Positions 54,848-63,359 of a stretch of DNA of 64,000 bases are shown here, piece after piece; within the stretch, counting starts at the first letter, position 1; every line of letters starts with the position of its first letter. Origin of the DNA: Aeromicrobium yanjiei (lineage in GTDB: Bacteria > Actinomycetota > Actinomycetes > Propionibacteriales > Nocardioidaceae); the NCBI RefSeq assembly GCF_009649075.1, contig NZ_CP045737.1, positions 3,348,001 through 3,412,000 on the forward strand, in the 5' to 3' direction. A model generated the notes under the pieces. That model did not search any database. It was given only the letters and a program-made list of their open reading frames with translations, and had not been told where the DNA came from. The position numbers and the translations under genes are program-made.

Positions 54848-57103
54848 TCAGGAGCTGATGCGCTCCCGCTCGGGCGTCGTGCCGGCCACCGAGTCACCTG
54901 TGTGGCGGGCGAGCGACTCCCCCTCGATGTCGAGGTTCGGCAGCACCTTGTCGAGCCAGCGCGGCAGCCACCACATGCGATCGCCCATGAGCGCCATGAA
55001 CGCCGGGACGATCATCATGCGGACCAGGAACGCGTCCGCCAGCACGCCGACCGCGAGGCCGAAGCCGATCGACTTGATGATGATCTCGTCGCCGAGGGCG
55101 AAGCTGCCGAAGACGCCGATCATGATCGCTGCGGCCGCCGTGACGACGCGAGCGCCGTACTGGAAGCCGAACACGACCGACTCCTTGGCCGGGCGGCCGT
55201 GGACGAACTCCTCGCGCATGCGGGACACCAGGAACACCTCGTAGTCCATCGCCAGGCCGAACAGGATGCCGGTCAGCAGCAGCGGCAGCATGAACAGCAC
55301 CGGGCCGGAGGTGTCGACGCCGAGCAGGTCCGCGGCCCAGCCCCACTGGAACACCGCGACGGTGGCTCCGAGCGAGACGCCGACCGAGAGCAGGAAGCCC
55401 AGGACCGCCTTGATCGGGACCAGGATCGAGCGGAAGACGATCATCAACAGGATGAACGCGAGCCCGACCACGACCAGCAGGTACTTCGGGAACGCCTTGG
55501 CAAGCTCCTCGGAGATGTCGACGCCCACGGCGGTCTGTCCCGTGACGTACACCGTCGCGCCGGTGTCGGCCTCGACAGTGCCCACGGCCTCGCGGATGTC
55601 GTCGACCAGGGCCTGGGTGTCCGCGTCGGACGGTCCACTCTTGGGAATCACGGTGATCGTGGCGTACTGCGCCCCCTCGAGCTGCGCCTCGTACGCCGCG
55701 ACGGCCTTCTCGTCGGCCGGGTCCGGCGTCGGCGGGACGACGGCAGCGACGTCCTTCTCGATGCCCTGGACCTTCTGGGCGGCCAGGTCGACCGCCTCGG
55801 CCGGGTCGTCGGCCCCCTTCGTGTCGACCACGACGAGCAGCGGACCGTTGGTGCCGGCGCCGAAGTTCTCCGCGATCAGGTCGTACGCCACGCGGGGACC
55901 GGTGCCCTCGGCGGCCGTGCCGTCGTCCGGCAGCGCGAGCTGCATCGACGCGACGGGGATCGAGACCACACCGGCGACGGCGAGACCGCCGACGAGGGCC
56001 TTGATGCGGTGCTTGGTGATGAGGTCGGCCCAGCGACGGCCGGCGGTCGTCCCCACCGTCTCGTCCTCAGGATCCGGTGCCTTGATGAAGGGCACCTTGC
56101 CCCAGCCGGTCCGCTTGCGGGCGGCCCCGAGCAGGGCCGGGAGCAGGGTCAGGGCGATGAGGACCGCGATCGCGACGGTCGCGGAGGCCGCCAGACCCAT
56201 CTGGGTCAGGAAGTTGATGTTGACGACCGACAGGCCGGCCAGGGCGATCACGACCGTGAGCCCGGCGAAGACCACCGCGGAGCCCGCGGTGCCGACGGCG
56301 CGACCAGCCGCCTCCTCCTGCGAGCGTCCGACGTGGATCTCGTGGCGGTAGCGGGAGGTGATGAACAGCGCGTAGTCGATGCCGACCGCAAGTCCCAGCA
56401 TCAGGGCGAGGGTGGGCGTCGAGGAGCCGAGGTCGATGAAGCCGGTCGCGGTGGTGATGCCGGTGACGCCGATTCCCACGCCGATGAGCGCGGTCAGCAG
56501 CGGCATGCCGGCCAGCAGCAGCGACCCGAACGTGATGAGCAGGACGATGATCGCGATGCCGACGCCGAGCAGCTCGGTGAGCCCCTGCTCGGGAATCTCC
56601 TGCAGCGCGTCGCCGCCGATCGCGACCTTCAGGCCTGCTTCCTCGGCGACCTCGGGTGACTTCTCGAGGGCCTCCTTGTCGGCGTCGGTCAGGTCGATCG
56701 ACTGCGTGGCGTACGACACCGTCGAGTACGCGGTGCGCCCGTCCTTGGACACCGTCCCGGTCTCGAACGGGTCGGTCGCGCCCACGACGTTCTTGGAGTC
56801 GATCGCGGCGAGGGACTCGGCCACGGCCTTCTTGTTGTCCGCGGAGGTCAGCTTCTCGCCCTCCGGCGCCTGGAAGACGACCCGCGCGGTCGCGCCGTCC
56901 GGGGCTGCGTCAGGCGTGCGCTCCTTGATCAGCTCGAACGCGTCGACCGACTCGATGCCGGGCAGCGTGAACGTGTCGGAGGTCTTGCCCTGAAGCGTGG
57001 TCGAGGCAACCCCCATCAGCAGGAGCAGGCCGATCCAGAACGAGATGACGATCCGACGGCGCCGGAACGACCAGCGTCCGAGTCGATAGAGATACCAAGC
57101 CAT
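54848..57103 (-). CDS. MMPL/RND family transporter
   Basis: A 751-residue transporter with two repeats, each one helix, a large extracytoplasmic loop and five helices (12 in total). GLAVGIDYALFITSRYRHEI and GLAMDYEVFLVSRMREEFVH are the paired GxxxDY motifs of helices 4 and 10 that carry proton-relay Asp residues. It may export lipids or drugs. ATG 57103 (MAWYLYRLGRWSFRRRR) follows AAGGAAG; the longer upstream frame overlaps the TetR gene. It forms an operon with the TetR regulator 43 bp upstream. Confidence 0.92.
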   Translation of the reverse strand: MAWYLYRLGRWSFRRRRIVISFWIGLLLLMGVASTTLQGKTSDTFTLPGIESVDAFELIKERTPDAAPDGATARVVFQAPEGEKLTSADNKKAVAESLAAIDSKNVVGATDPFETGTVSKDGRTAYSTVSYATQSIDLTDADKEALEKSPEVAEEAGLKVAIGGDALQEIPEQGLTELLGVGIAIIVLLITFGSLLLAGMPLLTALIGVGIGVTGITTATGFIDLGSSTPTLALMLGLAVGIDYALFITSRYRHEIHVGRSQEEAAGRAVGTAGSAVVFAGLTVVIALAGLSVVNINFLTQMGLAASATVAIAVLIALTLLPALLGAARKRTGWGKVPFIKAPDPEDETVGTTAGRRWADLITKHRIKALVGGLAVAGVVSIPVASMQLALPDDGTAAEGTGPRVAYDLIAENFGAGTNGPLLVVVDTKGADDPAEAVDLAAQKVQGIEKDVAAVVPPTPDPADEKAVAAYEAQLEGAQYATITVIPKSGPSDADTQALVDDIREAVGTVEADTGATVYVTGQTAVGVDISEELAKAFPKYLLVVVGLAFILLMIVFRSILVPIKAVLGFLLSVGVSLGATVAVFQWGWAADLLGVDTSGPVLFMLPLLLTGILFGLAMDYEVFLVSRMREEFVHGRPAKESVVFGFQYGARVVTAAAAIMIGVFGSFALGDEIIIKSIGFGLAVGVLADAFLVRMMIVPAFMALMGDRMWWLPRWLDKVLPNLDIEGESLARHTGDSVAGTTPERERISS

Positions 57104-57146
57104 GGAAGTTCTTCCTTGTAGGGGTTCGTGAAGGGGGTGAGACGGG

Positions 57147-57710
57147 TCAGTGGATGCCGAGGGCGGGCAGGAGCGCGCCGTCGACGTACCGGCGCAGGAA
57201 GTCCTGGGACGGCTCCTCGCCCTCGAGCAGGTGGTGCAGGACGATGGGCGCGATGAACACGTAGTCGACGAAGACGAGCCCCGGGCAGTCCGCGGCCACC
57301 TCACCGCGCTCGACGGCACGGGCGACGACCTCGCGGATGCGATCGCGGCCGGGCTCGAGGATCTGCGCGCGCACCGCCTCGGCGAGCTCCTTGTCCTGAC
57401 GGACCGCGTGCATGATCGCCGCGAGCATGTCGGCGTCGTGCTCCTGGCCCTCCGCGCGCTCGACCATCGACAGGAGGTCCCCGCGCAGGGTCCCCGTGTC
57501 CGGGAGCTCCAGCTCGGTCTCCCCTACGCACTGCAGGGCCTCGACGACGAGCGCCGACTTGCTGCCCCACTGGCGGTAGAGGGTCGCCTTGCTCGAGCGG
57601 GTCGCCTCCGCGACCTGGTCCATCGTCAGGTTGTCGTAGCCGTGCTCGGCAACGAGGGCGAGAGTGCCCGCATACAGCTCCTGCAGCCTTTCGGCAGTCA
57701 GTCGACTCAC
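57147..57710 (-). CDS. TetR family regulator of the MMPL transporter
   Basis: A 187-residue regulator. The helix-turn-helix is LYAGTLALVAEHGYDNLTMD then QVAEATRSSKATLYRQWGSK; the ligand domain follows. The GTG start has AAGGAG upstream. A longer frame to 57776 would read through the perfect palindrome at 57727-57741 and is rejected. Gene order (regulator, then transporter, same strand) and the operator just before its start suggest autorepression together with mmpL. Confidence 0.9.
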   Translation of the reverse strand: MSRLTAERLQELYAGTLALVAEHGYDNLTMDQVAEATRSSKATLYRQWGSKSALVVEALQCVGETELELPDTGTLRGDLLSMVERAEGQEHDADMLAAIMHAVRQDKELAEAVRAQILEPGRDRIREVVARAVERGEVAADCPGLVFVDYVFIAPIVLHHLLEGEEPSQDFLRRYVDGALLPALGIH

Positions 57711-57726
57711 AGCGCTCCTTGGGCGT

Positions 57727-57741
57727 ACGAAACCGTTTCGT
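57727..57741. promoter_or_regulatory. Palindromic TetR operator
   Basis: ACGAAAC-C-GTTTCGT is a perfect 7-1-7 palindrome beginning 17 bp before the GTG of the TetR gene. The -10-like TAGCAT (57746-57751, minus strand) puts the transcription start within or next to it. Confidence 0.75.
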
Positions 57742-57833
57742 TTCGATGCTACGCGGAGATCCGCCGCCGCGCCCACTCGAGTGCCGTGACCTCGCTCACC
57801 GCATCCTCTCCCCCGCGGCGGCTCGCGGACGCC

Positions 57834-58388
57834 TCAGGGCGTCCAGGCGGGATCGCGGCCGATGAAGCCCATCAGCCGGTCCTGCACCGTGGCGTCCTCG
57901 GGCACCGGCACGGCCGGCCCGTACTGGCCCGAGCTGCGCAGCAGCTCCTCGATCGGCCTCATCCCGGCCAGCAGCGCCTCGCACCGCGCGGGGTCCAAGG
58001 TGTCGTCCTGACCGCTCGCCCGGGCCAGGTCCCAGGTGTGCATGAAGACGTCGGCGACGTAGAAGCTCTCGACCAGCCGGCCGAGGACCTGCGTCCCGGC
58101 CTGCGGATGCGTGAAGTCCTCGGCCGCCCGTCCGGACTCCAGCAGCGACTGGACCGCATCCGCGTGGTGCCGCCAGGCTGCGACCGGGTCGTCCGCGACG
58201 GACGGGCCGGACGGCAGCTCGACCCCGCCGCCGGACAGGAAGCCCCGGAGCCAGCCCACCAGGTGCCCGACGACGTCCCGTGCCGTCCAGCCCTCGACCG
58301 GGGCGGGCGCCTCCCAGTCGCGCACACCCGCGACCCGCTCGGAGAAGATCCGGGCGACCTCGCGATGGGCGTCGGCGGGACTGTCCAT
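57834..58388 (-). CDS. TIGR03086-type DinB/maleylpyruvate isomerase-fold protein
   Basis: A 184-residue helical protein with PVEGWTARDVVGHLVGWLRG near the N-terminus and VFMHTWDLARASGQ in the middle; these His residues typically bind metal in the mycothiol-dependent maleylpyruvate isomerase/DinB fold. The family is widespread in mycothiol-producing actinobacteria, with mostly unknown substrates. ATG 58388 is favoured by GGAGG 9 nt upstream; ATG 58397 directly abuts that site. It is divergent from a TetR gene. Confidence 0.82.
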   Translation of the reverse strand: MDSPADAHREVARIFSERVAGVRDWEAPAPVEGWTARDVVGHLVGWLRGFLSGGGVELPSGPSVADDPVAAWRHHADAVQSLLESGRAAEDFTHPQAGTQVLGRLVESFYVADVFMHTWDLARASGQDDTLDPARCEALLAGMRPIEELLRSSGQYGPAVPVPEDATVQDRLMGFIGRDPAWTP

Positions 58389-58422
58389 GGCCGCCATCCT
58401 CCACCGTCTGTGCCCCGGAGGC

Positions 58423-58428
58423 TAGATT
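58423..58428 (+). promoter_or_regulatory. Candidate leaderless promoter -10 element
   Basis: TAGATT followed by 6 nt and the GTG start of the TetR gene; no space for a ribosome binding site. Confidence 0.5.
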
Positions 58429-58434
58429 GAAGTC

Positions 58435-59115
58435 GTGCCCGACTCCCCGACCCGTTCCGCCAAGGCCGAGCAGACCCGGCAGTCGATCATCGACGCAGCC
58501 ATGCAGCTGTTCCGCCTCAACGGCTACGAGAAGGCCACGATGCGCGCGATCGCCGACCGGGCGGGGGTGTCCATCGGCAATGCGTACTACTACTTCTCGT
58601 CCAAGGAACACCTGATCCAGGCGTACTACGACCAGATCAACGTCGAGCACGCAGCCGCGGCCACCGAGGCGCTGACCGGCACGACAACCTTCGATGAGCG
58701 CCTGACCGGCGTCCTGATGGCGTGGATCGACGTGGCCGAGCCCTACCACGAGTTCGCGGGCAAGTTCTTCAAGACCGCCGCCGAGCCCACCAGCCCGCTG
58801 TCACCGTTCAGCAAGGACTCCGAAGCCACTCGCCTCGCCTCGATCGGCCTGTTCCGCGACGTCGTCGAGGGCTCCGACATCAAGCTCGCGAAGGCCCTCC
58901 GCGAGGAGCTGCCCGAGCTGTTGTGGCTGACCCAGATGGGCGTCGTCCTGTTCTGGGTGCACGACTCGAGCGAGGGCCAGGAGCGCAGTCGTCAGCTGGT
59001 GCGCCAGGCGGTCCCGATCATCGACCGCGCTCTGCGGCTGACCCGGTTGCCGGGCGTGCGCGGACTCGTCGACGACGTCATCGGCCTGGTCCGCACCCTC
59101 AAGCCGACGAGCTGA
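58435..59115 (+). CDS. TetR family transcriptional regulator
   Basis: A 226-residue regulator. The helix-turn-helix is [20 protein letters not shown] then [20 protein letters not shown]. The rest is a TetR ligand domain with an extended C-terminus ([20 protein letters not shown]). The GTG start lies 6 nt after a TAGATT element, suggesting leaderless translation. Its 3' end overlaps the convergent trhO gene by 17 bp. The target is unclear; the divergent DinB-fold gene is the nearest candidate. Confidence 0.9.
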   Translation: MPDSPTRSAKAEQTRQSIIDAAMQLFRLNGYEKATMRAIADRAGVSIGNAYYYFSSKEHLIQAYYDQINVEHAAAATEALTGTTTFDERLTGVLMAWIDVAEPYHEFAGKFFKTAAEPTSPLSPFSKDSEATRLASIGLFRDVVEGSDIKLAKALREELPELLWLTQMGVVLFWVHDSSEGQERSRQLVRQAVPIIDRALRLTRLPGVRGLVDDVIGLVRTLKPTS

Positions 59116-60004
59116 CCGTCACCGCGTGGCGATCGCACCTCGCCTCGCGCTCGACACAGCCCTCGCACCGCACCATCTGGCGCACGCACGAGACGTCGCC
59201 GCAGTCGGCCACGTGGCTGGTGCCCGTGCCGCACATGTCGCACGTCCCCACGAGCGCGGGATGATCGGAGAAGGTCATCGTGATGCGGTCGTCGAAGACG
59301 TACAGCGCACCCTGCCAGAGGCCGTCGTCGCCGTACGCCTCGCCGTACGTCGCGATGCCGCCGTCGAGCTGGTAGACCTCCTGGAAGCCGCGCTTCTTCA
59401 TCAGCGGCGTCAGCACCTCGCAGCGGATCCCGCCCGTGCAGTAGGTGACGACCGGCTGGTCCTTGAGGTGGTCGTACGCGCCGCTGTCGAGCGCTGCGAT
59501 GAACTCGCGCGTGGTCTCGACCGGTGGCCTGATCGCGCCAGCGAAGTGCCCGACGGCCGACTCGATCTGGTTGCGCCCGTCGAAGAAGACGACGTCCTTC
59601 TCCTGCACCAGCGCGTGGAGCTCTGCTGGGCTCAGGTGCGTCCCGCCGTCGACCACCCCGTTCTCGTCGACCTCGAGCTCGTCGGGCGCGCCGAACGTCA
59701 CGAGCTCGTCACGCACACGGACGCTCAACCGCGGGAAGTCTGCCGTGGTGCCGTCCTCGAGCGCACGACCCTCGCTCCACTTGAAGTCGATGTCCTTGAA
59801 CGGCGCGTACGCACGGGTGCCCTTGACGTACTTCTTGAGCTGCACGACGTCACCGCCGAGCGTCGCGTTGATGCCGTCCTTCGAGACGATGATGCGCCCG
59901 CGGACGCCGAGCGACTCGCACAGCGTGCGCTGCCACAGCCGGATCGCCTCGGGATCGGCGAGCGGCGCGAAGCCGTAGAACAGGAGGACTTTGGGGGTGG
60001 CCAC
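59099..60004 (-). CDS. trhO: tRNA uridine(34) hydroxylase TrhO (rhodanese-like)
   Basis: A 301-residue YceA/TrhO protein using O2 to form 5-hydroxyuridine at tRNA position 34. An N-terminal acylphosphatase-like domain ([20 protein letters not shown]) is followed by a rhodanese domain with catalytic Cys189 in [19 protein letters not shown]-terminal Cys-rich tail ([18 protein letters not shown]) probably binds zinc. Two adjacent GTG codons (60007, 60004) could start it. The second is 6 nt after a TAGAAT whose TAG is also the stop of the upstream gene, so a leaderless start is possible but not certain. Confidence 0.92.
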   Translation of the reverse strand: MATPKVLLFYGFAPLADPEAIRLWQRTLCESLGVRGRIIVSKDGINATLGGDVVQLKKYVKGTRAYAPFKDIDFKWSEGRALEDGTTADFPRLSVRVRDELVTFGAPDELEVDENGVVDGGTHLSPAELHALVQEKDVVFFDGRNQIESAVGHFAGAIRPPVETTREFIAALDSGAYDHLKDQPVVTYCTGGIRCEVLTPLMKKRGFQEVYQLDGGIATYGEAYGDDGLWQGALYVFDDRITMTFSDHPALVGTCDMCGTGTSHVADCGDVSCVRQMVRCEGCVEREARCDRHAVTVSSSA

Positions 60005-60013
60005 CACCCGATT

Positions 60014-60541
60014 CTAGGAGGTGGCTCCGAGGTGCCACGTCACCCGCGCATCGCCGTCCCAGCGACGCAGGCTGCCGAGCCCGCCCTCGAGGTGGCGCGG
60101 CCGTCCGCCCAGCACCTCGAGCGCGAGGGCGAGCGCCTCCGGGGCGAGCCGCCGGGCCAGCGTCACGTGGGGCGTCCACCGTCCGGGGGCGGTGGTCGAC
60201 GGCTGGTCGGGCAGGCCCTTCATCGCCTGCGCCACCTGTGCGTGCAGTGACAGCAGCTCGGCGGACGGCACGACGGCGCGGGCCAGGACGTGGCGACGTC
60301 CGCTGAAGACGAGCCAGCCGCCCAGGCGTATCGCCATGTCGCGCGGGGCAGCCAGCCCGTGCAGCGCCTGCTCGACGGCAGGCGTCACCGCGCTGGCCAG
60401 GCCGAGCGTGATGTGAGGGGCGTTCGACTCGCCCGTGTGCCGCGCCTGGCTGGGCAGCCCCGCATCGAGCAGCGCGGCCCACTCCTCGCGGACGAGCCCA
60501 TCGAGCCCTTCGTCCAGGACGATCTCGACCGACTGCACCAT
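60014..60541 (-). CDS. 2H phosphoesterase (2'-5' RNA ligase/cyclic phosphodiesterase-like)
   Basis: A 175-residue protein with the two HxT motifs of the 2H fold: NAPHITLGLA (near 42) and WTPHVTLARRL (near 125). Family members hydrolyse 2',3'-cyclic phosphates on RNA or nucleotides, or ligate tRNA halves. Function in actinobacteria is not fixed. The start MVQSVEIVLDEG is chosen because the longer frame overlaps the divergent amidase gene. Only 18 bp separate the two start codons. trhO follows within 10 bp. Confidence 0.82.
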   Translation of the reverse strand: MVQSVEIVLDEGLDGLVREEWAALLDAGLPSQARHTGESNAPHITLGLASAVTPAVEQALHGLAAPRDMAIRLGGWLVFSGRRHVLARAVVPSAELLSLHAQVAQAMKGLPDQPSTTAPGRWTPHVTLARRLAPEALALALEVLGGRPRHLEGGLGSLRRWDGDARVTWHLGATS

Positions 60542-60546
60542 CGGTC

Positions 60547-60552
60547 TATCGT
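60547..60552 (+). promoter_or_regulatory. Candidate leaderless promoter -10 element
   Basis: TATCGT followed by 7 nt and the ATG of the amidase gene; it occupies most of the 18-bp gap to the divergent gene. Confidence 0.4.
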
Positions 60553-60559
60553 CGTGCAC

Positions 60560-61969
60560 ATGAGCGAGCTTCACGAGCTGGACGCCACCGACCAGGCCGA
60601 GCTGCTGCGGGGCGGCGAGGTCTCCTCGGTCGAGCTCGTGCGGCACCATCTGGACCGCATCGACCGGTACGCCGCCGACCTGGGCGCGTTCGTCACCGTC
60701 ACCGCCGACCTGGCGCTGGCTGCGGCCGCCGAGGCGGACGCCGCGATCGCGTCCGGAGACGCTGCGCCGTTCGCAGGGGTGCCGACGGCGATCAAGGACC
60801 TCACACCGACTGCGGGAGTGCCCACCTCGATGGGCTCGGCTGCGATGCGTGACGTCGTGCCGGACACCGACGCGTACGTCGTGGACCTCGTCAGGCGCGC
60901 GGGCTTCATCAGCCTGGGCAAGACCAACACTCCCGAGTTCGGCCTGTCGTCCTACACCGACAACGACCTCGTCGGGCCGGCTCGCACGCCCTGGGACCCG
61001 ACGCGCAATGCGGGCGGGTCGAGCGGTGGCGCGGCTGCGGCCGTGTCAGCCGGGCTCGTGCCGCTGGCCCAGGGCAGCGACGGCGGCGGATCGATCCGCA
61101 TCCCGGCCAGCTCGTGCGGCATCTTCGGCTTCAAGCCGAGTCGTGGCCGTGTCAGTGCGGGTCCGGGCGGATCGGACTGGAGCGGTCTCGGGGTGGACGG
61201 GCCGCTCACCCGGACCGTCCGTGACGCCGCGGCGCTCCTCGACGCGATGGCGCACGCGATGCCCGGCGACGTGCGCCCGCTGCCCGATCCCGACGTCCCG
61301 TTCGTCGAGCGGGCCCGCCGGGAGCCCGGTCGGCTGCGGATCGCCCGCTGGTCGGGCACCCATCTCGACGGGATCTCCCCCGGCGCGGACGCCGTCGCGG
61401 CCTGGGAGCGGGCGAGCGCGCTGCTCGCCTCGCTCGGGCACGACGTCGTCGACATCGCGAACCCGTTCCCGCAGGAGCTCGAGCCGCAGTTCAACGTGAT
61501 CTGGTCCAGCGGCATCGCCGCGGCACCGTTCCCTCCCGAGGCCGAGGCGCTACTACGGGCCAACACGCGCTACTGGCGCGAGCGCGGCGGTCGGGCCTCC
61601 GCCGTCGACCTGGCCGGTGCCATGCGGTTCCTCGAGGCGACCACCCGCGACGTCGTCGCCGGCCTGCAGCCGTTCGACGCCTTCCTCACGCCGACCCTCG
61701 CACTGCCGCCGCAGCCGGTCGAGTGGTTCAACGAGTCCGGCGATCCGGTCGAGGACCACCACCGCGAGCTGCTCTACACGCCGTACACCGGGCTCTACAA
61801 CATGACGGGCCAGCCCGCGGCGAGCCTGCCGCTGCACTGGTCGGACGACGGCCTGCCGATCGGCGTCATGCTCGCGACCCACCCCGGCCGGGACGGCCTG
61901 CTGTTCAGCCTCTGCGCCCAGGTCGAGACCGCCGCACCCTGGTCGGGCCGCCGGCCTCCCGGCTTCTGA
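60560..61969 (+). CDS. Amidase signature family enzyme
   Basis: A 469-residue amidase. The Ser-cisSer-Lys triad is visible: Lys79 in GVPTAIKDLTP, cis-Ser155 in NAGGSSGGAAAAVSAG and nucleophile Ser178 in SDGGGSIRIPAS. GatA is unlikely because gatB/gatC are absent nearby. It may hydrolyse small amides such as nylon oligomers or aryl amides. The start MSELHELDATDQ was chosen over a longer frame that would run through the divergent gene. A palindromic repeat lies after its stop. Confidence 0.92.
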   Translation: MSELHELDATDQAELLRGGEVSSVELVRHHLDRIDRYAADLGAFVTVTADLALAAAAEADAAIASGDAAPFAGVPTAIKDLTPTAGVPTSMGSAAMRDVVPDTDAYVVDLVRRAGFISLGKTNTPEFGLSSYTDNDLVGPARTPWDPTRNAGGSSGGAAAAVSAGLVPLAQGSDGGGSIRIPASSCGIFGFKPSRGRVSAGPGGSDWSGLGVDGPLTRTVRDAAALLDAMAHAMPGDVRPLPDPDVPFVERARREPGRLRIARWSGTHLDGISPGADAVAAWERASALLASLGHDVVDIANPFPQELEPQFNVIWSSGIAAAPFPPEAEALLRANTRYWRERGGRASAVDLAGAMRFLEATTRDVVAGLQPFDAFLTPTLALPPQPVEWFNESGDPVEDHHRELLYTPYTGLYNMTGQPAASLPLHWSDDGLPIGVMLATHPGRDGLLFSLCAQVETAAPWSGRRPPGF

Positions 61970-61998
61970 CCGCCGCCGCCGTGGCGGCTGGGCGCGGT

Positions 61999-62104
61999 TT
62001 CCCAGGAGAACCCCGGAATCTGACACGGCACCCCGGTCGTACCAAGGGTGACGTGCCAGAAACCGGGGTGAGGCCCTGCGGATTCCCAGGTTCTCCTGGG
62101 AATC
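61999..62104. repeat. Palindromic dispersed repeat/terminator, copy C (variant)
   Basis: The left arm TTCCCAGGAGAACCC (61999-62013) and the right end TTCTCCTGGGAATC (62091-62104) match copies A and B. The right end here also has its own hairpin: GATTCCCAGG (62081-62090), loop TTCT, CCTGGGAATC (62095-62104). The total is 106 bp, 20 more than copies A and B. It lies between convergent stops at 61969 and 62114. Confidence 0.8.
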
Positions 62105-62113
62105 CGGGACGGG

Positions 62114-62881
62114 TCAGTCGCGGGCGGTCATGATGATCGGGTCACCGTCGGTGATCGCGATCGTGTGCTCGACGTGGGCTCCTCGGGAGCCGTCGGCGCT
62201 GCGGATGGTCCAGCCGTCCTCGTCCATGCGGATGTCGTCGGTGGTGTGCAGGAACCACGGCTCGATCGCGATGACGAGTCCCGGCTTGAGCGGCAGACCG
62301 CGCCCGGCCTTGCCGTCGTTGGCGATGTGGGGGTCGCCGTGCATCGTGCGACCCACGCCGTGGCCACCGAACTGAGTGTTGATCTTGAGGCCGTGCGAGC
62401 GCCCGACAGCACCGATCGCCGCGGAGATGTCGCCGACCCGGTTGCCCGGACGCGCGACGGCGATCGCGGCGTCGAGCGCCTCCTGCGCGTGCTCGATCAG
62501 CCGCACGTCCTCCTCGCGGGGCGTGCCGACGACGACGCTGACCGCGGAGTCACAGACCCAGCCGTTCAGCGACGCCGCGAAGTCCAGGCTCAACAGGTCG
62601 CCGTCGCGCAGCTTGTACTTGTGCGGCAGACCGTGCAGCACCGCGTCGTTGACCGACGTGCAGAGCACCTTGCCGAACGGCCTCGCACCGAACGAGGGGT
62701 GGTAGTCGATGTAGCAGGACTCTGCGCCCGCGTCGCGGATCATGTCGTGGGCGAGCGCATCGAGATCGAGCAGGTCGACCCCGACCGCGGCCTTCTCCGA
62801 CAATGCGGTCAGGACCGAGGCGACGAACCGTCCGGCCGGTCGCATCTCGTCCAGCTGGGTGGGAGTGAGCAGCTCGATCAT
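62114..62881 (-). CDS. map: Type I methionine aminopeptidase
   Basis: A 255-residue enzyme removing N-terminal Met. Metal ligands are Asp100 and Asp111 (LSLDFAASLNGWVCDSAV), His174 (FGGHGVGRTMHG), Glu207 (AIEPWF) and Glu238 (AHVEHT); the catalytic His is His83 (VLHGLP). It is cytosolic and lacks an N-terminal extension. Its ATG overlaps the stop of the upstream small membrane protein (ATGA). Actinobacteria commonly carry two map genes; this one is away from the ribosomal operon type. Confidence 0.95.
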   Translation of the reverse strand: MIELLTPTQLDEMRPAGRFVASVLTALSEKAAVGVDLLDLDALAHDMIRDAGAESCYIDYHPSFGARPFGKVLCTSVNDAVLHGLPHKYKLRDGDLLSLDFAASLNGWVCDSAVSVVVGTPREEDVRLIEHAQEALDAAIAVARPGNRVGDISAAIGAVGRSHGLKINTQFGGHGVGRTMHGDPHIANDGKAGRGLPLKPGLVIAIEPWFLHTTDDIRMDEDGWTIRSADGSRGAHVEHTIAITDGDPIIMTARD

Positions 62882-63249
62882 CGGGATTCTTCCTTCAAGC
62901 GGGATGAGGCGATCTGGGAGACGACGACCGCCGCGACGATCGCGAGGGTACCGACGAGGGCCATCGGGCCGCTGCCGTAGACCTCGTCACCACCACCGGT
63001 GCTGACCGCCGCGACGAGTGCCGCGCCGCCGAGCAGACCCAGCAGCATCGCGCACAGGGTGTGGACGGTGTTGCGGTGGGACCAGGTTGCGTACGTCGCG
63101 ATCGCCACGAGAGCCGCGGCGGCCACGAGGGCGATCCGCAGACCGGTGGTCCAGTCGCTGACGTCGATGTCAGTCCGGTCCACGACGTAGACCACCACTG
63201 CCACCACCTCGGCGATCATCATCGCCACCATTGCGCGTCCGCTCTTCAC
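62878..63249 (-). CDS. Small four-helix membrane protein of unknown function
   Basis: A 123-residue protein with about four hydrophobic segments: MVAMMIAEVVAVVVYVV, ALVAAAALVAIATYA, LLGLLGGAALVAAVS and MALVGTLAIVAAVVVSQIA. No family was recognised. The GTG start at 63249 has GAAGGGG 8 nt upstream; a longer frame adds a polar N-terminus without support. It is translationally coupled to map. Confidence 0.65.
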   Translation of the reverse strand: MKSGRAMVAMMIAEVVAVVVYVVDRTDIDVSDWTTGLRIALVAAAALVAIATYATWSHRNTVHTLCAMLLGLLGGAALVAAVSTGGGDEVYGSGPMALVGTLAIVAAVVVSQIASSRLKEESR

Positions 63250-63347
63250 CCAGCACACCCCTTCGACGTCATCGTCCACCCTACGCGGGGCGTGCGCCCG
63301 TCCCACGCGCGAGCGTGGGCTGAGGTCGCGGAACGGCCCGATCTGAC

Positions 63348-63353
63348 TACCGT
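63348..63353 (+). promoter_or_regulatory. Candidate leaderless promoter -10 element
   Basis: TACCGT followed by 6 nt and the ATG of the photolyase-related gene. Confidence 0.4.
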
Positions 63354-63359
63354 CGAGAC

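Noticed and set aside
54491-56659. Long open frame antisense to the MMPL gene
   Set aside because: Composition-driven shadow frame in GC-rich DNA. Its translation is low complexity (His/Asp/Arg-rich), while the opposite strand has clear MMPL motifs.
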